This document shows positions 32,348 to 43,370 of a stretch of DNA of 64,000 bases, piece by piece. How positions within the stretch are numbered: position 1 is the first letter of the stretch; each line of letters opens with the position of its first letter. The DNA comes from Metellina segmentata (taxonomy: Eukaryota > Arthropoda > Arachnida > Araneae > Tetragnathidae). The DNA lies in assembly GCA_947359465.1 (NCBI GenBank), contig OX375877.1, forward strand, positions 24,315,235-24,379,234, given 5' to 3'. The notes under the pieces are model-generated. The model was not told the DNA's origin. It saw only the letters and a list, made by a program, of their open reading frames with translations, and did no database searches. The translations under genes and the position numbers were made by a program.

Positions 32348-32792
32348 TGTAAGGTTCGCCATCTTACAAGAAGTGAAACGCCAAGTTGGCAACCCTACAT
32401 AGAAAACGCCAAGCTGGCAACCTAAGAACAAAGCTTTTTCAATTAAAAGAAACGTCCACGAGATTTCAAGCGAGGAAGTGCGGCAAAAGCCAATTAAAAA
32501 AGTCAGAGCAATAAATAGTTATAGTTACCAAGACAACTAAAAGAAAAAATCCATCTTTAGAACAGAGGAAATCAATTAAGGATTTGATACTGCGGTGGGA
32601 GGAAAGTTACAATTTTGAATGCATATCCAAATGTAATTGCTACTTTATACTACATGTAACTTACGTGACGATCGATTAAATTTAGTAAAATATACTCCAA
32701 ATACAGAATTTTGACTCTGTGTCTTTTGAGTTTTTTTTTACTAAACTTTCACGACGGAGTTCATCAACAACCATCGGCCTCGGACCACTACT
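32348..32792 (+). repeat. 3' LTR
   Basis: Same 445 bp as the 5' LTR, followed by the AAGAC target copy. After it the Tc1 coding sequence resumes. Confidence 0.92.
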
Positions 32793-33232
32793 AAGACAAT
32801 GCCAGACGACATACAGCACGTGTTGCTATGAACTGTCTTCAAGCTTGTCAAACACTTCCTTGGCCAGCCAGATCACCAGATCTCTCTCCCATCGAGCATG
32901 TCTGGGATATGATGGGAAGGCGACTGCATCCGGTAAGGAATGTTGATGACATAGTCCGACAATTGGAGCAAATTTGGCAAGAAATACCGCAGGAGACCAT
33001 CCGGGAGCTTTATCGGTATATGCCACGCCGTGTGGCAGCTTGCATCCAGGCAAGAGGCGGGTCAACACCTTATTGAGCTCGTTACTGTAACTCTAAAATA
33101 AATCATTCAATTGTTCTGAAATTTTAATCCTTTTCTATTCTGTATATAATTTTCCTCTCCACCAATTTTTGTCGCCATCGGACCACTCCCTCTTGGTACG
33201 TCGATGATTTTTTTTGTTATAGAGTGTATATT

Positions 33233-33523
33233 GTTTAGTACTTATATGAAATGAATATGATTACAGAGCATGTCCATTTATGAAATTTATTTCTTGTAAA
33301 TTCCATCACTGACAGGCATTAAAAATATGTGGACTAAAGAAATTCAAATCTTTGGTGTTCTTGGGAATCCTTTCCATATACCGTACGACTGAAAGTTTTC
33401 CCCAATGAAATCCTGTGTCTAAGCTCCAATACAATCCCGACTTGTTTGCTTTCAGTATTAGTATTAAACAAATCAATGCAACTAGGAGACTTCTAGATTT
33501 CAGATTGACAAACCAAAGTTCTT
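33233..33523. repeat. Dispersed 290-bp repeat, copy 1
   Basis: Collinear with 45585-45876 at roughly 90% identity by eye, sharing TTATTTCTTGTAAATTC, TTTGGTGTTCTTGGGAATCC and CTTCTAGATTTCAGATTGAC. It begins within 5 bp of the right end of the Tc1 element. It is followed by a Tc1-end-like fragment (GACGATTTTTTTTTGTTATC, 33527). Confidence 0.8.
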
Positions 33524-33554
33524 ATTTGACGATTTTTTTTTGTTATCGAATGTA

Positions 33555-34960
33555 TTAACCGTCTAATCAGCACACACGTATATAACCGTTCTGAAACTTA
33601 CGATCCGCATGACTTCTAACCATTTTGGCCTTCTTGACCAGTAGAATCGCGCCTGCGATTCTCTCAACCAATAGATTTTCTTATATAGAATCTATCTGTG
33701 TTTCACGTAAAATTGTATTCTTCACGGAAACATCGAGAGAACCATGCAATAAATTTAACTGTCTGAGAAGTTAACCCTCTAGATTTATAATTTAAACCGA
33801 AGAGAGGTTCACATGTATAATTCTAACTCACAACCTTCAGTCTTCCCTGCATTATTTCTAATCAGTTATTAATTAATAGAATTTTATCAATTATTAACCA
33901 ATAGAATTTCTCCTAGGATTATCTCAACCAATAGATGTCTTTATATAGTCACTTCAAAAGGACGAGGTAAATGCTTCACTACTATCTCGTGATGCTTAGC
34001 ATATAAATTAACCCTCTAAAAGACATGACTCCAAATTGCAACTCGTCTTTTCTGCATGACATTTGATTATTTTCCACTACTCGAATAATAGAATCTTTCT
34101 AAGGATTCTCTCTCAACAAAAAGATTTGCTTTTTAGTTTCGTGTGAAAAGCTCGATAAAATACTGCACTACTTAGAAATCTCTTGACGTCAGAAAGTTAA
34201 GAATATAATTTTGCATATTATTTAATGAGTGAGAAATAATTATGAATTCTGCATTAGGGCTTCTTTGAAAACATAATCGATTATAATCCTGTGGTGGATC
34301 TGACCATTTATTCAGTGTACAGTACAGCCAGATAATCGAAGATATCTATTCTCAGGACAATCTAGTATTTTAAACAAAAACGTTCCCATCACAGCAGTAG
34401 GTACTCCACGCATTGTCGATAACTTCGTTTATTTTATTCACCCTTCCCATTCGAGTGATGTTCCTGCAAATCGTATTTTTTGTCATTAACTTCTTCATTA
34501 ATGGCGTCCATGACACTCGTTTTGCCTTTTTCTGCACCCTGTTTGTTTGTTTTGCACAACTTTCTTTAACGATTCCCATGTCCGTTCATTGTGCATTAGT
34601 TTTTATTTTGTAACACATGGCTGCACAAATTAATTCGTTTTTTAGACGCAGATTCGACAAAACCAAACAATGCATTCGTTTTGTTAAAAATTCGATAAAA
34701 AAAATGCGTGTCATTCTTTAAAGAAGTCGTGTGACAAGTCGTTGCCAGGCAACAAATACAAAAGCAGCCTCTTTTCAAGTCATTTAAATGGTTACATATG
34801 GATTATTGCATGTTTTACCTCTCAGTTAGAAAAACAGAATCGCATTTTTTTCTTTACATTACTTTCGATTGTTTGACAAATAACCTTGAAGTGTAGCCTT
34901 CCTTCTAAATCTTCTGATAATAAGTTTTAGTAAATAATTCTTCCTCCATATCTATCAATA
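33555..34960. other. Unassigned AT-rich sequence with a palindromic X-box-like site
   Basis: No gene recognised. Short degenerate repeats of CAACCAATAGANTTTCTTATAT occur at about 33665, 33893 and 33929. A perfect GTTGCC-A-GGCAAC palindrome lies at 34741-34753. Confidence 0.35.
34741..34753. promoter_or_regulatory. Candidate RFX X-box motif
   Basis: GTTGCCAGGCAAC is a perfect inverted repeat that fits the RFX consensus (GTNRCC-N-RGYAAC). In animals such sites often control ciliary genes. With no gene identified nearby this is only a motif match. Confidence 0.25.
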
Positions 34961-34966
34961 AATTTA

Positions 34967-35175
34967 ATCACGTTGGCTTCGTGTGGAAGTTTGGAGAGTG
35001 GGGTGCCAGCTCAGGTGTTCATCTCGTCATCAGACCGTGGTTCAAAATTACGTGATGTTGTCCTCAGTTATTTCCCTTGGGGATTGATCCCGGATCGTGG
35101 TCAAAAGCCCGTTGTTCCTGCAGTTCTAGTTCGCTCTAGTTTGACGTTAATTTATTATCGTCATCCCAATAAATT
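34967..35175 (+). mobile_element. SINE, body and 3' part
   Basis: Contains TGTGGAAGTTTGGAGAGTGG, GGTGCCAGCTCAGGTGTTCA, CCGTGGTTCAAAATTACGTG, and GGGGATTGATCCCGGATCGT. A short CTAGTTCGCTCTAGTTTGAC duplication occurs near the 3' end. Confidence 0.75.
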
Positions 35176-35690
35176 GGTTTGATTTATAAATCATTGACTT
35201 GACTTCGCTCAAGTTACATAAATTTTAATCCATAATATAATTTCAGATAATCTGTTAATAATTAACAAACAAAACAATGAGAAAAGTTAATTAAACATTC
35301 ATGTCCTCTACTTAAACATACTCAATCTCTGAAACAATAAACGTTCAAATAAGATATATAAAATATAATTTAGCTGCAAATTCTTAAATAGTCATGTAAT
35401 GATGATGGTCGAAACGTAAGAAACTTACAATTTGCACTTAATTTAATTATCCTTACATTAAATTTAAAATACGCATTAAATGTAATGTACAAACTATCTC
35501 TTACTCTAATATAATTACAAACTATCTATCTGTCTCTCTCTCAACAGTGTTAATTACCTCAAATAGATCCATTACGGTTACTTCGAATAATTCAGATAAT
35601 ATACGAATACGTTGATACTTGAATCTCTCAAATATTTATAAACAATTAAATTTCAGCTGTCATTGAAATATTGAATTGGCTAGCGCAGGG
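35176..35690. other. Unassigned AT-rich sequence
   Basis: No gene or element recognised. Confidence 0.3.
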
Positions 35691-35695
35691 GTTCC

Positions 35696-36137
35696 CAAAG
35701 TGAGTGCCGCGGCACCCTGGGGTGCCACGTAGAGAGATGGGGGGTGCCGCGAAGCAACTATCACAGCTGAATGATTCTCAAAGGTCTTCGCAGAAGACCT
35801 AACCGAGAAGTTAGCCTGAATCCTAGATCCATTCTGTGCTGAAGCCTCTACAAGAATTCATTTCACAAGCATTTATCTAATTGAGCTATCGAGCGACAAC
35901 AGCCTGAAAGTAAAATTAACGATGAAATATTGGATATCTGAAAGAACTGAGTATCCCATTTTAAGTGCAAAAGCTATAAGAGTTCTCATTCCCTTTGCGA
36001 CTTCATATCTGTGTGAAGCTGGATTCTAAGCAATTGCTGTTATAAAGAGCAAATATTGTTCGGAAACTAATATCGAAAAATATATGCGAGTAGCTGTATT
36101 AAGCTTAATTCCACGATTCGAACAATTGCGCAGTTGA
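35696..36137 (+). mobile_element. hAT (ZBED/Charlie-like) transposon, deleted remnant
   Basis: The left end CAGGGGTTCCCAAAGTG at 35696 is a typical hAT terminus. The C-terminal dimerisation region of the transposase survives: ERTEYPILSAKAIRVLIPFA, TSYLCEAGF, a stop, AIAVIKSKYCSETNIEKYMR, VAVLSLIPRFEQL (about 35938-36137). Most of the gene between the end and this block is deleted and the right terminus is not found. Confidence 0.7.
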
Positions 36138-36377
36138 GCAGCAGGTTCTCCCGTCCCACTAAACACACACATATACCTCCTTGAGCATGTTGAATGTCAT
36201 TTTATTTGTTTCATTTATACTTTCACCTACCTATTTTTTCCTATTTTGTACAGTTAAAGTAGGAATTTAAAAAATGAGTTATATTAAATAAGTGTTTATG
36301 TCCTTACTTCTTCTCTAATTTCTTCTTCACTTTCTATATAAAATTAATCTTCTATTTAATTTCTTCTAATTTCTTAT

Positions 36378-37078
<701 letters not shown>

Positions 37079-37089
37079 TATATATATAT

Positions 37090-38230
37090 TAGTTACCCCA
37101 AGACCTGGAACAAAGTTGGCCTAAGTAATAATTATTCATTAGTTTGTAAACCACGAGATAAATCAAGATAATACCACTGAAAATAGTTAAAATAATTAAT
37201 AATAAACTGAGAGAATTCCCTTACTTGCTCTGAATCACGTACTCTATCACATTTACAAGGAAACGTTGAAAGACAACAACAATATACGTTTTAGTGATAC
37301 CTTCACTCATGGAGATTTAAATTTAACTTTTTGTGATATAGTGTCACTCAAATGTTTCAAACGATGCTTGCTTCAGTCAATCTAAATGTAGATTCCAGTA
37401 GAGTTTCGGGGTCGAAACGAGTTTCCTTTACATATTACGAACATGATGTAACTAGTCTTATAGTACGATTTCGGCCAAATGAAAATTCAAAAGAAAGAAT
37501 TCCGAATTTATATATGACTAGGATAAATGGCCAGTTATACGTTTGGTGCATAAAAAAAATTATTTAGTTTGGTCAAACAAAATTTACATATTTTTTGAAA
37601 CCTGATGGTGCGTGATCACTGGCTGTATATAAACCTTTTCCCACCACTATCTGTCAACGTCCCTTGCTTGGTGTTGTTTTTTGAGCAGTATACTGGTAAA
37701 ACAATATTGGAAAACTTAATTTTCGATCAACACTGGTAAAACAATGAGCTGCGTATCGGGCAATCGTTTTGTACTCAATGTTATTTCCATGGCGAATGTA
37801 ATGATTTTTGATGTTTCGTACCTCGTTTCGCTCGTAACATCACACAACCAATAAAACAATTAGAAACTCCGCTTACTCTTGAAGTCACACAACCATTAAA
37901 AACTTTAATAGCCATGGAAAACACAGCAGAATCTAATGTTCGATATAATAAGAGAGTTGATTGGGTCGAAGCCAGTTAGATTAAGCTCCAAACGTTGCCA
38001 ATACGACGTTATGTAAAATTACAATGTTACCCCGATATGCATCATCCGAGAAGAATGGTTTTTGCATCTTGCTCCTGTATGCATCGCTTGCAATTCGCTA
38101 ACAAATCTTTGGTGCGTCTTTGAATTTATTGGTTTGGAAAGACCAAGAACAGGCAGCTTCTCTTCAACTCAAGTGTCAAGATATTCTGTATCTGATCCAG
38201 TATTTTCTAGACCATGAGATGAGCAACAAC
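37090..38230. other. Unassigned sequence
   Basis: No gene recognised. A short duplication of ACTGGTAAAACAAT occurs at 37692 and 37733. Confidence 0.35.
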
Positions 38231-38241
38231 AACACAGAGAG

Positions 38242-40285
38242 CAATTGGGTAGAGGTGAAACTAGGACTCGTATTCCGTCTTGTCTGTTTTGCACTGAAAA
38301 TTCCTCACATTATAACTGTTGTTAGTTGTAGAAATCATAGCTTCACCCATCAGGTAACCCAAGTAATTTAGACTGTAAAATTGGATAGAGGAGAAGCTAG
38401 GACTCGTATTCCGTCTTGTTTGTTTTGCACTGAAAATTCCTCGCATTATAACTGTTGTTAGCTGTAGAAATCATAGCTTCACCCATCAAGTAACCCAAGT
38501 AATTTTGACTGTAAAATTGGGTAGAGAAGAAGCTAGGACTCGTTTTCCGTCTTGTTTGTTTTGCACTGAAAATTCCTCGCATTATAACTGTTGTTAGTTG
38601 TAGAAATCATAGCTTCACCCATCAGGTAACCCAAGTAATTTAGACTGTAAAATTGGATAGAGGAGAAGCTAGGACTCGTATTCCGTCTTGTTTGTTTTGC
38701 ACTGAAAATTCCTCGCATTATAACTGTTGTTAGCTGTAGAAATCATAGCTTCACCCATCAAGTAACCCAAGTAATTTTGACTGTAAAATTGGGTAGAGAA
38801 GAAGCTAGGACTCGTTTTCCGTCTTGTTTGTTTTGCATTGAAAATTCCTCGCATTATAACTGTTGTTAGTTGTAGAAATCATAGCTTCACCCATCAGGTA
38901 ACCCAAGTAATTTAGACTGTAAAATTGGGTAGAGAAGAAGCTAGGACTCGTTTTCCGTCTTGTTTGTTTTGCACTGAAAATTCCTCACATTATAACTGTT
39001 GTTAGTTGTAGAAATCATAGCTTCACCCATCAGGTAACCCAAGTAATTTAGACTGTAAAATTGGATAGAGGAGAAGCTAGGACTCGTATTCCGTCTTGTT
39101 TGTTTTGCACTGAAAATTCCTCGCATTATAACTGTTGTTAGCTGTAGAAATCATAGCTTCACCCATCAAGAAACCCAAGTAATTTTGACTGTAAAATTGG
39201 GTAGAGAAGAAGCTAGGACTCGTTTTCCGTCTTGTTTGTTTTGCATTGAAAATTCCTCGCATTATAACTGTTGTTAGTTGTAGAAATCATAGCTTCACCC
39301 ATCAGGTAACCCAAGTAATTTAGACTGTAAAATTGGATAGAGGAGAAGCTAGGACTCGTATTCCGTCTTGTTTGTTTTGCACTGAAAATTCCTCGCATTA
39401 TAACTGTTGTTAGTTGTAGAAATCATAGCTTCACCCATCAGGTAACCCAAGTAATTTAGACTGTAAAATTGGATAGAGGAGAAGCTAGGACTCGTATTCC
39501 GTCTTGTTTGTTTTGCACTGAAAATTCCTCGCATTATAACTGTTGTTAGTTGTAGAAATCATAGCTTCACCCATCAGGTAACCCAAGTAATTTTGACTGT
39601 AAAATTGGGTAGAGAAGAAGCTAGGACTCGTTTTCCGTCTTGTTTGTTTTGCATTGAAAATTCCTCGCATTATAACTGTTGTTAGTTGTAGAAATCATAG
39701 CTTCACCCATCAGGTAACCCAAGTAATTTAGACTGTAAAATTGGATAGAGGAGAAGCTAGGACTCGTATTCCGTCTTGTTTGTTTTGCACTGAAAATTCC
39801 TCGCATTATAACTGTTGTTAGTTGTAGAAATCATAGCTTCACCCATCAAGTAACCCAAGTAATTTTGACTGTAAAATTGGGTAGAGAAGAAGCTAGGACT
39901 CGTTTTCCGTCTTGTTTGTTTTGCATTGAAAATTCCTCGCATTATAACTGTTGTTAGTTGTAGAAATCATAGCTTCACCCATCAGGTAACCCAAGTAATT
40001 TAGACTGTAAAATTGGGTAGAGAAGAAGCTAGGACTCGTTTTCCGTCTTGTTTGTTTTGCACTGAAAATTCCTCACATTATAACTGTTGTTAGTTGTAGA
40101 AATCATAGCTTCACCCATCAGGTAACCCAAGTAATTTTGACTGTAAAATTGGATAGAGAAGAAGCTAGGACTCGTTTTCCGTCTTGTTTGTTTTGCACTG
40201 AAAATTCCTCGCATTATAACTGTTGTTAGTTGTAGAAATCATAGCTTCACCCATCAGGTAACCCAAGTAATTTTGACTATAAAAA
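38242..40285. repeat. Satellite: 15 tandem units of 136 bp in two variants
   Basis: Spacing between equivalent positions is exactly 136 bp throughout. Two unit types alternate: type A with GGATAGAGGAGAAG...CGTATTCCG and type B with GGGTAGAGAAGAAG...CGTTTTCCG. After the first, slightly different unit, my reading of the order is A B A B B A B A A B A B B and a final hybrid. The ORFs across it are repeat artefacts, although each unit keeps a 61-codon minus-strand frame. Confidence 0.95.
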
Positions 40286-40289
40286 TTTC

Positions 40290-41600
40290 CCCAACCAAAC
40301 TGATTCCCTTTTCGTTAAGGAACTAACCACCATTCGTTTTAATGTATTTCGCTTTGGGAGGGATTTTTACTCTTTCAACTATGATTTAAGCTTGTATAAT
40401 TTTACCCTTGCTATACGATCTCATATGCTATCTCTTTATCATTGTTTCCATTCTTAATCATTAAAGATTGCTTTCATAAAGAAACTGAACAAATCTTACG
40501 TTTGAACAAACGAAATGCAATTTGAAGAAAGAAAACTAAAGAGTGGTGTGTTCTTTCAATTAAAAATAACCTTACAAAAACAACGAATTCAAGAAATCAA
40601 AATTTACATCCCTACAGAAATCACCCATGATTTCGCATCTCAGTTTCCCAGTTACTCTATCCGAAGAGGATTTCATTTGTTTAATTGACTACATCCGACT
40701 CATTTCCTCCTTGAAGGAAACTCCTCAGGAACACTTAAACTCAACGTTCTGTTCACCCCTTAATTACACCTGCAATCACTCCCTACCCCAAGATGGAGGA
40801 AGAAGATAAATCATAATTCATCCCCCTAAGCTCTTCAATTATTCGCCGAGCGCAGGTTTTATACTTACGAAGCGATTCTTTTAACGACAAATACTTGATG
40901 ACTTCCGGATCAATTCTTAATAACTTTCCCCTGCTAAATAAAGAAAGTGTCATAGACGTGTTGGATGATTGCAAACTACGTGGTTACAGTGCACAGAATC
41001 CTTAAAAAGTATTTTCGATGCTAGTGTATTTGTTATCACCCAATTCACCGTTATTGAAAGCACGAAAATATTGTTCAAAGAAAAATTGAATGTTGATATG
41101 TGGTGCGACGGGTATAACTCTCTAGGTTTTTTTTTGTCAGTTCTTATTGATCTGTCGTGTCTAAGTTTCATTTATTTTCAATCTCATCCTTCGCTTCCAG
41201 GAATTAAAACTGCATATTAGTGAATGAAACGTGGATAGAGTTTGATTTAAAAATTTCCAGTTCGTGGTAAAATAGCTTAAGCTACGACAAATTCGTTTGC
41301 GAATGAATTCAGATGGCGAATTAAAACTGAGTGCCATGATTTGTGAAGCATTTATTTTGAGTTGGGTGGAGTTGTAAGGGTGTGAATTTTTGAAGTTAAA
41401 TACCGTTTTCGTTGGATATTTAGTGAAACGGTTTATTATTCATATTTGCTTTTGGGTAGATGGAATTAAAGTTTCGTAATTTAATTCACATGTTAGCTGT
41501 TTTACTCTGTATTAAGTATTTCCCGTATTTCTACATTAAGAGAATGAATATTTTTAATTTTTTAACGTAATATAAAACGGATACACTTATATACTACTAT
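40290..41600. other. Unassigned sequence
   Basis: No gene or element recognised; moderately AT-rich, apparently single copy. Confidence 0.3.
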
Positions 41601-41601
41601 A

Positions 41602-42151
41602 CAATAATGGCCGGACAGCAAGATGTGATGGTATAAGTGAAAAAATACATGCTTTAATAGAGGGGTGGTCCCCCACGTTCTGCAATTACACTAGCAACCC
41701 CTATGGGCATACTTTCAACAAGGTTTTGATACACAGCTATGGGTATTTGTGTCCATTGCTGCTGCAAGAATGTCACCAGCTCAACTGTAGATTTCGGACA
41801 CGGTTCCCTGGTCCGTAAGCGTCTCTCTAACGTGTCCCACAAGTGTTTTATGAGGTTTAAGTCGGTACTTTGAGCAGGCCAGGGAAGACGTTTTACATCC
41901 ATATCTCGATACCAATGCTTGACAGAGGCTGCAACACATGACATGGAGCGTTGTCGTACAGTAAGTAACATTCGTCCATTCCATACAATTGCTAGAGCGC
42001 AGGAAGAAACTAACTGTCTAAAATGTTCAGATAGGCGTCGGCGTTCAATTGACCAGGAACAACATGCAAAGGTGCCAGCCATACTACGAAAAACACCCCC
42101 AAACAATTAGTCCGATTTTATGCAAATCCGCTGGCGTCCTGTGCATTATTG
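41602..42151 (-). mobile_element. Tc1-like transposon, 5'-deleted
   Basis: The ends are CAATAATGGCCGGACAGC (left) and, in reverse, CAATAATGCACAGGACGCCA (right), flanked by TA at 41600-41601 and 42152-42153. The interior encodes the C-terminal third of a Tc1 transposase on the minus strand (41654-42106), with KRLPWPAQSTDLNLIKHLWD and the ending GVASVIAERGGPPLY. The catalytic first Asp and the DNA-binding domain are lost. It is a different Tc1 family from those at 0.1 and 26 kb. Confidence 0.75.
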
Positions 42152-42289
42152 TAGGGTAGTGTAGTGTAGGCTTATCTTTAGTCGTCAATTTGGTGAGGGA
42201 CTTTGTATCGTGTCTTGAGTTTAGTAGAAATGTGAACTAAACGCCAGTGAAACAATACGTCACATGCTGTTTTCCTTTTTATTGTCAGT

Positions 42290-42420
42290 TCTGGTGCACG
42301 TCATCTGACCGTTTTTCAAATTACGAGAGGTTGTGCGTGGATCATTCCCTTCGGGATTGATCCTGGACCGTTGCCAACAGCCCATTTTACTGCTCTAGTA
42401 CGACTTTAATTATCCTCTTG
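42290..42420 (+). mobile_element. SINE 3' part
   Basis: Contains CTGGTGCACGTCATCTGACC, a deletion joining the first and second body blocks, then GGGATTGATCCTGGACCGTT and GCTCTAGTACGACTTTAATT. Confidence 0.7.
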
Positions 42421-42547
42421 ACTACCTTATAATCGTTAATTTTATTCATTCATGGTTATAAAATGCGCATACACATACTCATAATACAAATGGTTAGATC
42501 ATCGCAAGATACGGTTTTTAATGGTTTTTATGAACTATTTTTGTACA

Positions 42548-42550
<3 letters not shown>

Positions 42551-42618
<68 letters not shown>
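42551..42618. repeat. (TC)n microsatellite
   Basis: 68 bp of perfect TC repeat. Confidence 0.97.
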
Positions 42619-42622
<4 letters not shown>

Positions 42623-42902
42623 CAACTTTTGGTTGAAGACATTTTACACCGTCGTTAAATGTTACAGGTTAATGGGTGATAGTTCAAAAATAAAACTCTT
42701 TGTAAACCCGATAGTAAAATGAACTCATCGCAATGGCGATAAAACAAATTAGTTTTTAATTGGAGGATTTTTCAACTTCGGGGGTACTTGTTCATTTTTA
42801 CGCTGTAAAATCTATTAGCCTTTTTTTAAAAAACAATTAAGATATTGCGTTACTGAAATCTTTGTATCGAAATAGGTGTTATGTATCATAAATTTTGTAG
42901 AA

Positions 42903-43205
42903 CGGTAGGTAGATTATGTTGTTGAATTTATATCGTACAGGTGCAACACAAAGGGCTATTAGATACTATCGGAATCAATCCCGAATGTAAATATCATAGG
43001 ACAACACCGCTCATTTTGAACCACGGTCCAATGGTTAGGTCTACACCTGTGTTGGTACTTCAATCTACCAACCTCCACATCACACCAACGTGAGGACATT
43101 TAAGACAACGACAAATTCAACGAGCACCAGCCCCCACGTACACGACAGTCTTTTATTACATCAAGTTTCGAACTTAAACCCTCTGATTGCTAATCTGCGA
43201 ATCTA
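42903..43205 (-). mobile_element. SINE, near full length
   Basis: Starts at the GGTAGGTAGATTATGTTGTT 3' end. It passes through GGACAACACCGCTCATTTTG, CACACCAACGTGAGGACATT and CACCAGCCCCCACGTACACG, and ends in the tRNA-like head with TTTCGAACTTAAACCC. Confidence 0.7.
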
Positions 43206-43370
43206 TAAACAAAAGGAATTAAACGTGTTACAATATCGACAGTTTAAATCCTCTTTCTAAACAAAATAACAATACATCAAATTCGTAAGTTTCATAAAGC
43301 ACATTATAGTTACAGTGCTTATATAGGAAGTGTTTTTCTTCTTCTTATAGTTTGGTTGTGTTTATGTTAA

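Larger units (their letters stand above)
26715..32792 (+). mobile_element. Complete Gmr1-like LTR retrotransposon (integrase before RT)
   Basis: 6078 bp, with 445-bp LTRs at both ends and a 5-bp target duplication AAGAC (26710-26714 and 32793-32797). It has a primer binding site directly after the 5' LTR and a single long gag-pol frame. The domain order is Gag, CCHC knuckle, protease, integrase, RT, RNase H. Ordinary Ty3/gypsy elements have integrase last. The RT and RNase H are of Ty3/gypsy type (YIDD motif), so this is the hybrid order known from Gmr1-like elements. The two LTRs look identical by eye, so the insertion is recent and possibly still competent. No envelope-like frame is present. 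Confidence 0.9.
25978..33076 (+). pseudogene. Tc1 transposase, frameshifted and split by retrotransposon insertion
   Basis: Starts MPRRRIRAYYEQLSEFERSY at 25978. A frameshift follows near 26030, and the DNA-binding region continues in another frame (SRSDTAIRRCWQEWVDSGIF, about 26090). The first catalytic block is DADWGRIVLIDESRFQLCPD (26410-26470), and after another frameshift MVWGAISLDSRTPLVVIRG (26562-). The second catalytic block, LILQQD, is cut at 26714 by the LTR element. Coding resumes after 32797 with the expected ARRHTARVA-like sequence, then PWPARSPDLSPIEHVWDMM, and a stop at 33074-33076. Apart from the insertion it already had at least two frameshifts. Confidence 0.85.
25734..33226 (+). 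mobile_element. Tc1-like transposon interrupted by an LTR retrotransposon
   Basis: Left end CACTCTATTACAAAAAAATC, right end in reverse CACTCTATAACAAAAAAAAT. TA flanks both ends (25732-25733, 33227-33228). Removing the nested LTR element and one target copy leaves 1410 bp, a normal Tc1 length. It is related to, but not the same copy as, the Tc1 at 146-1345. Confidence 0.85.

Noticed and set aside
26715..32792. Endogenous retrovirus with an envelope gene
   Set aside because: Only about 290 bp lies between the gag-pol stop and the 3' LTR and it has no long frame, so there is no envelope.
38261..40214. Series of 61-codon minus-strand frames at 136-bp spacing
   Set aside because: They are the same frame repeated by the satellite, with no sign of a protein family. 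I treat them as repeat artefacts.
38242..40285. CRISPR-like array
   Set aside because: Units are contiguous 136-bp tandem repeats without spacers, and the genome is eukaryotic.
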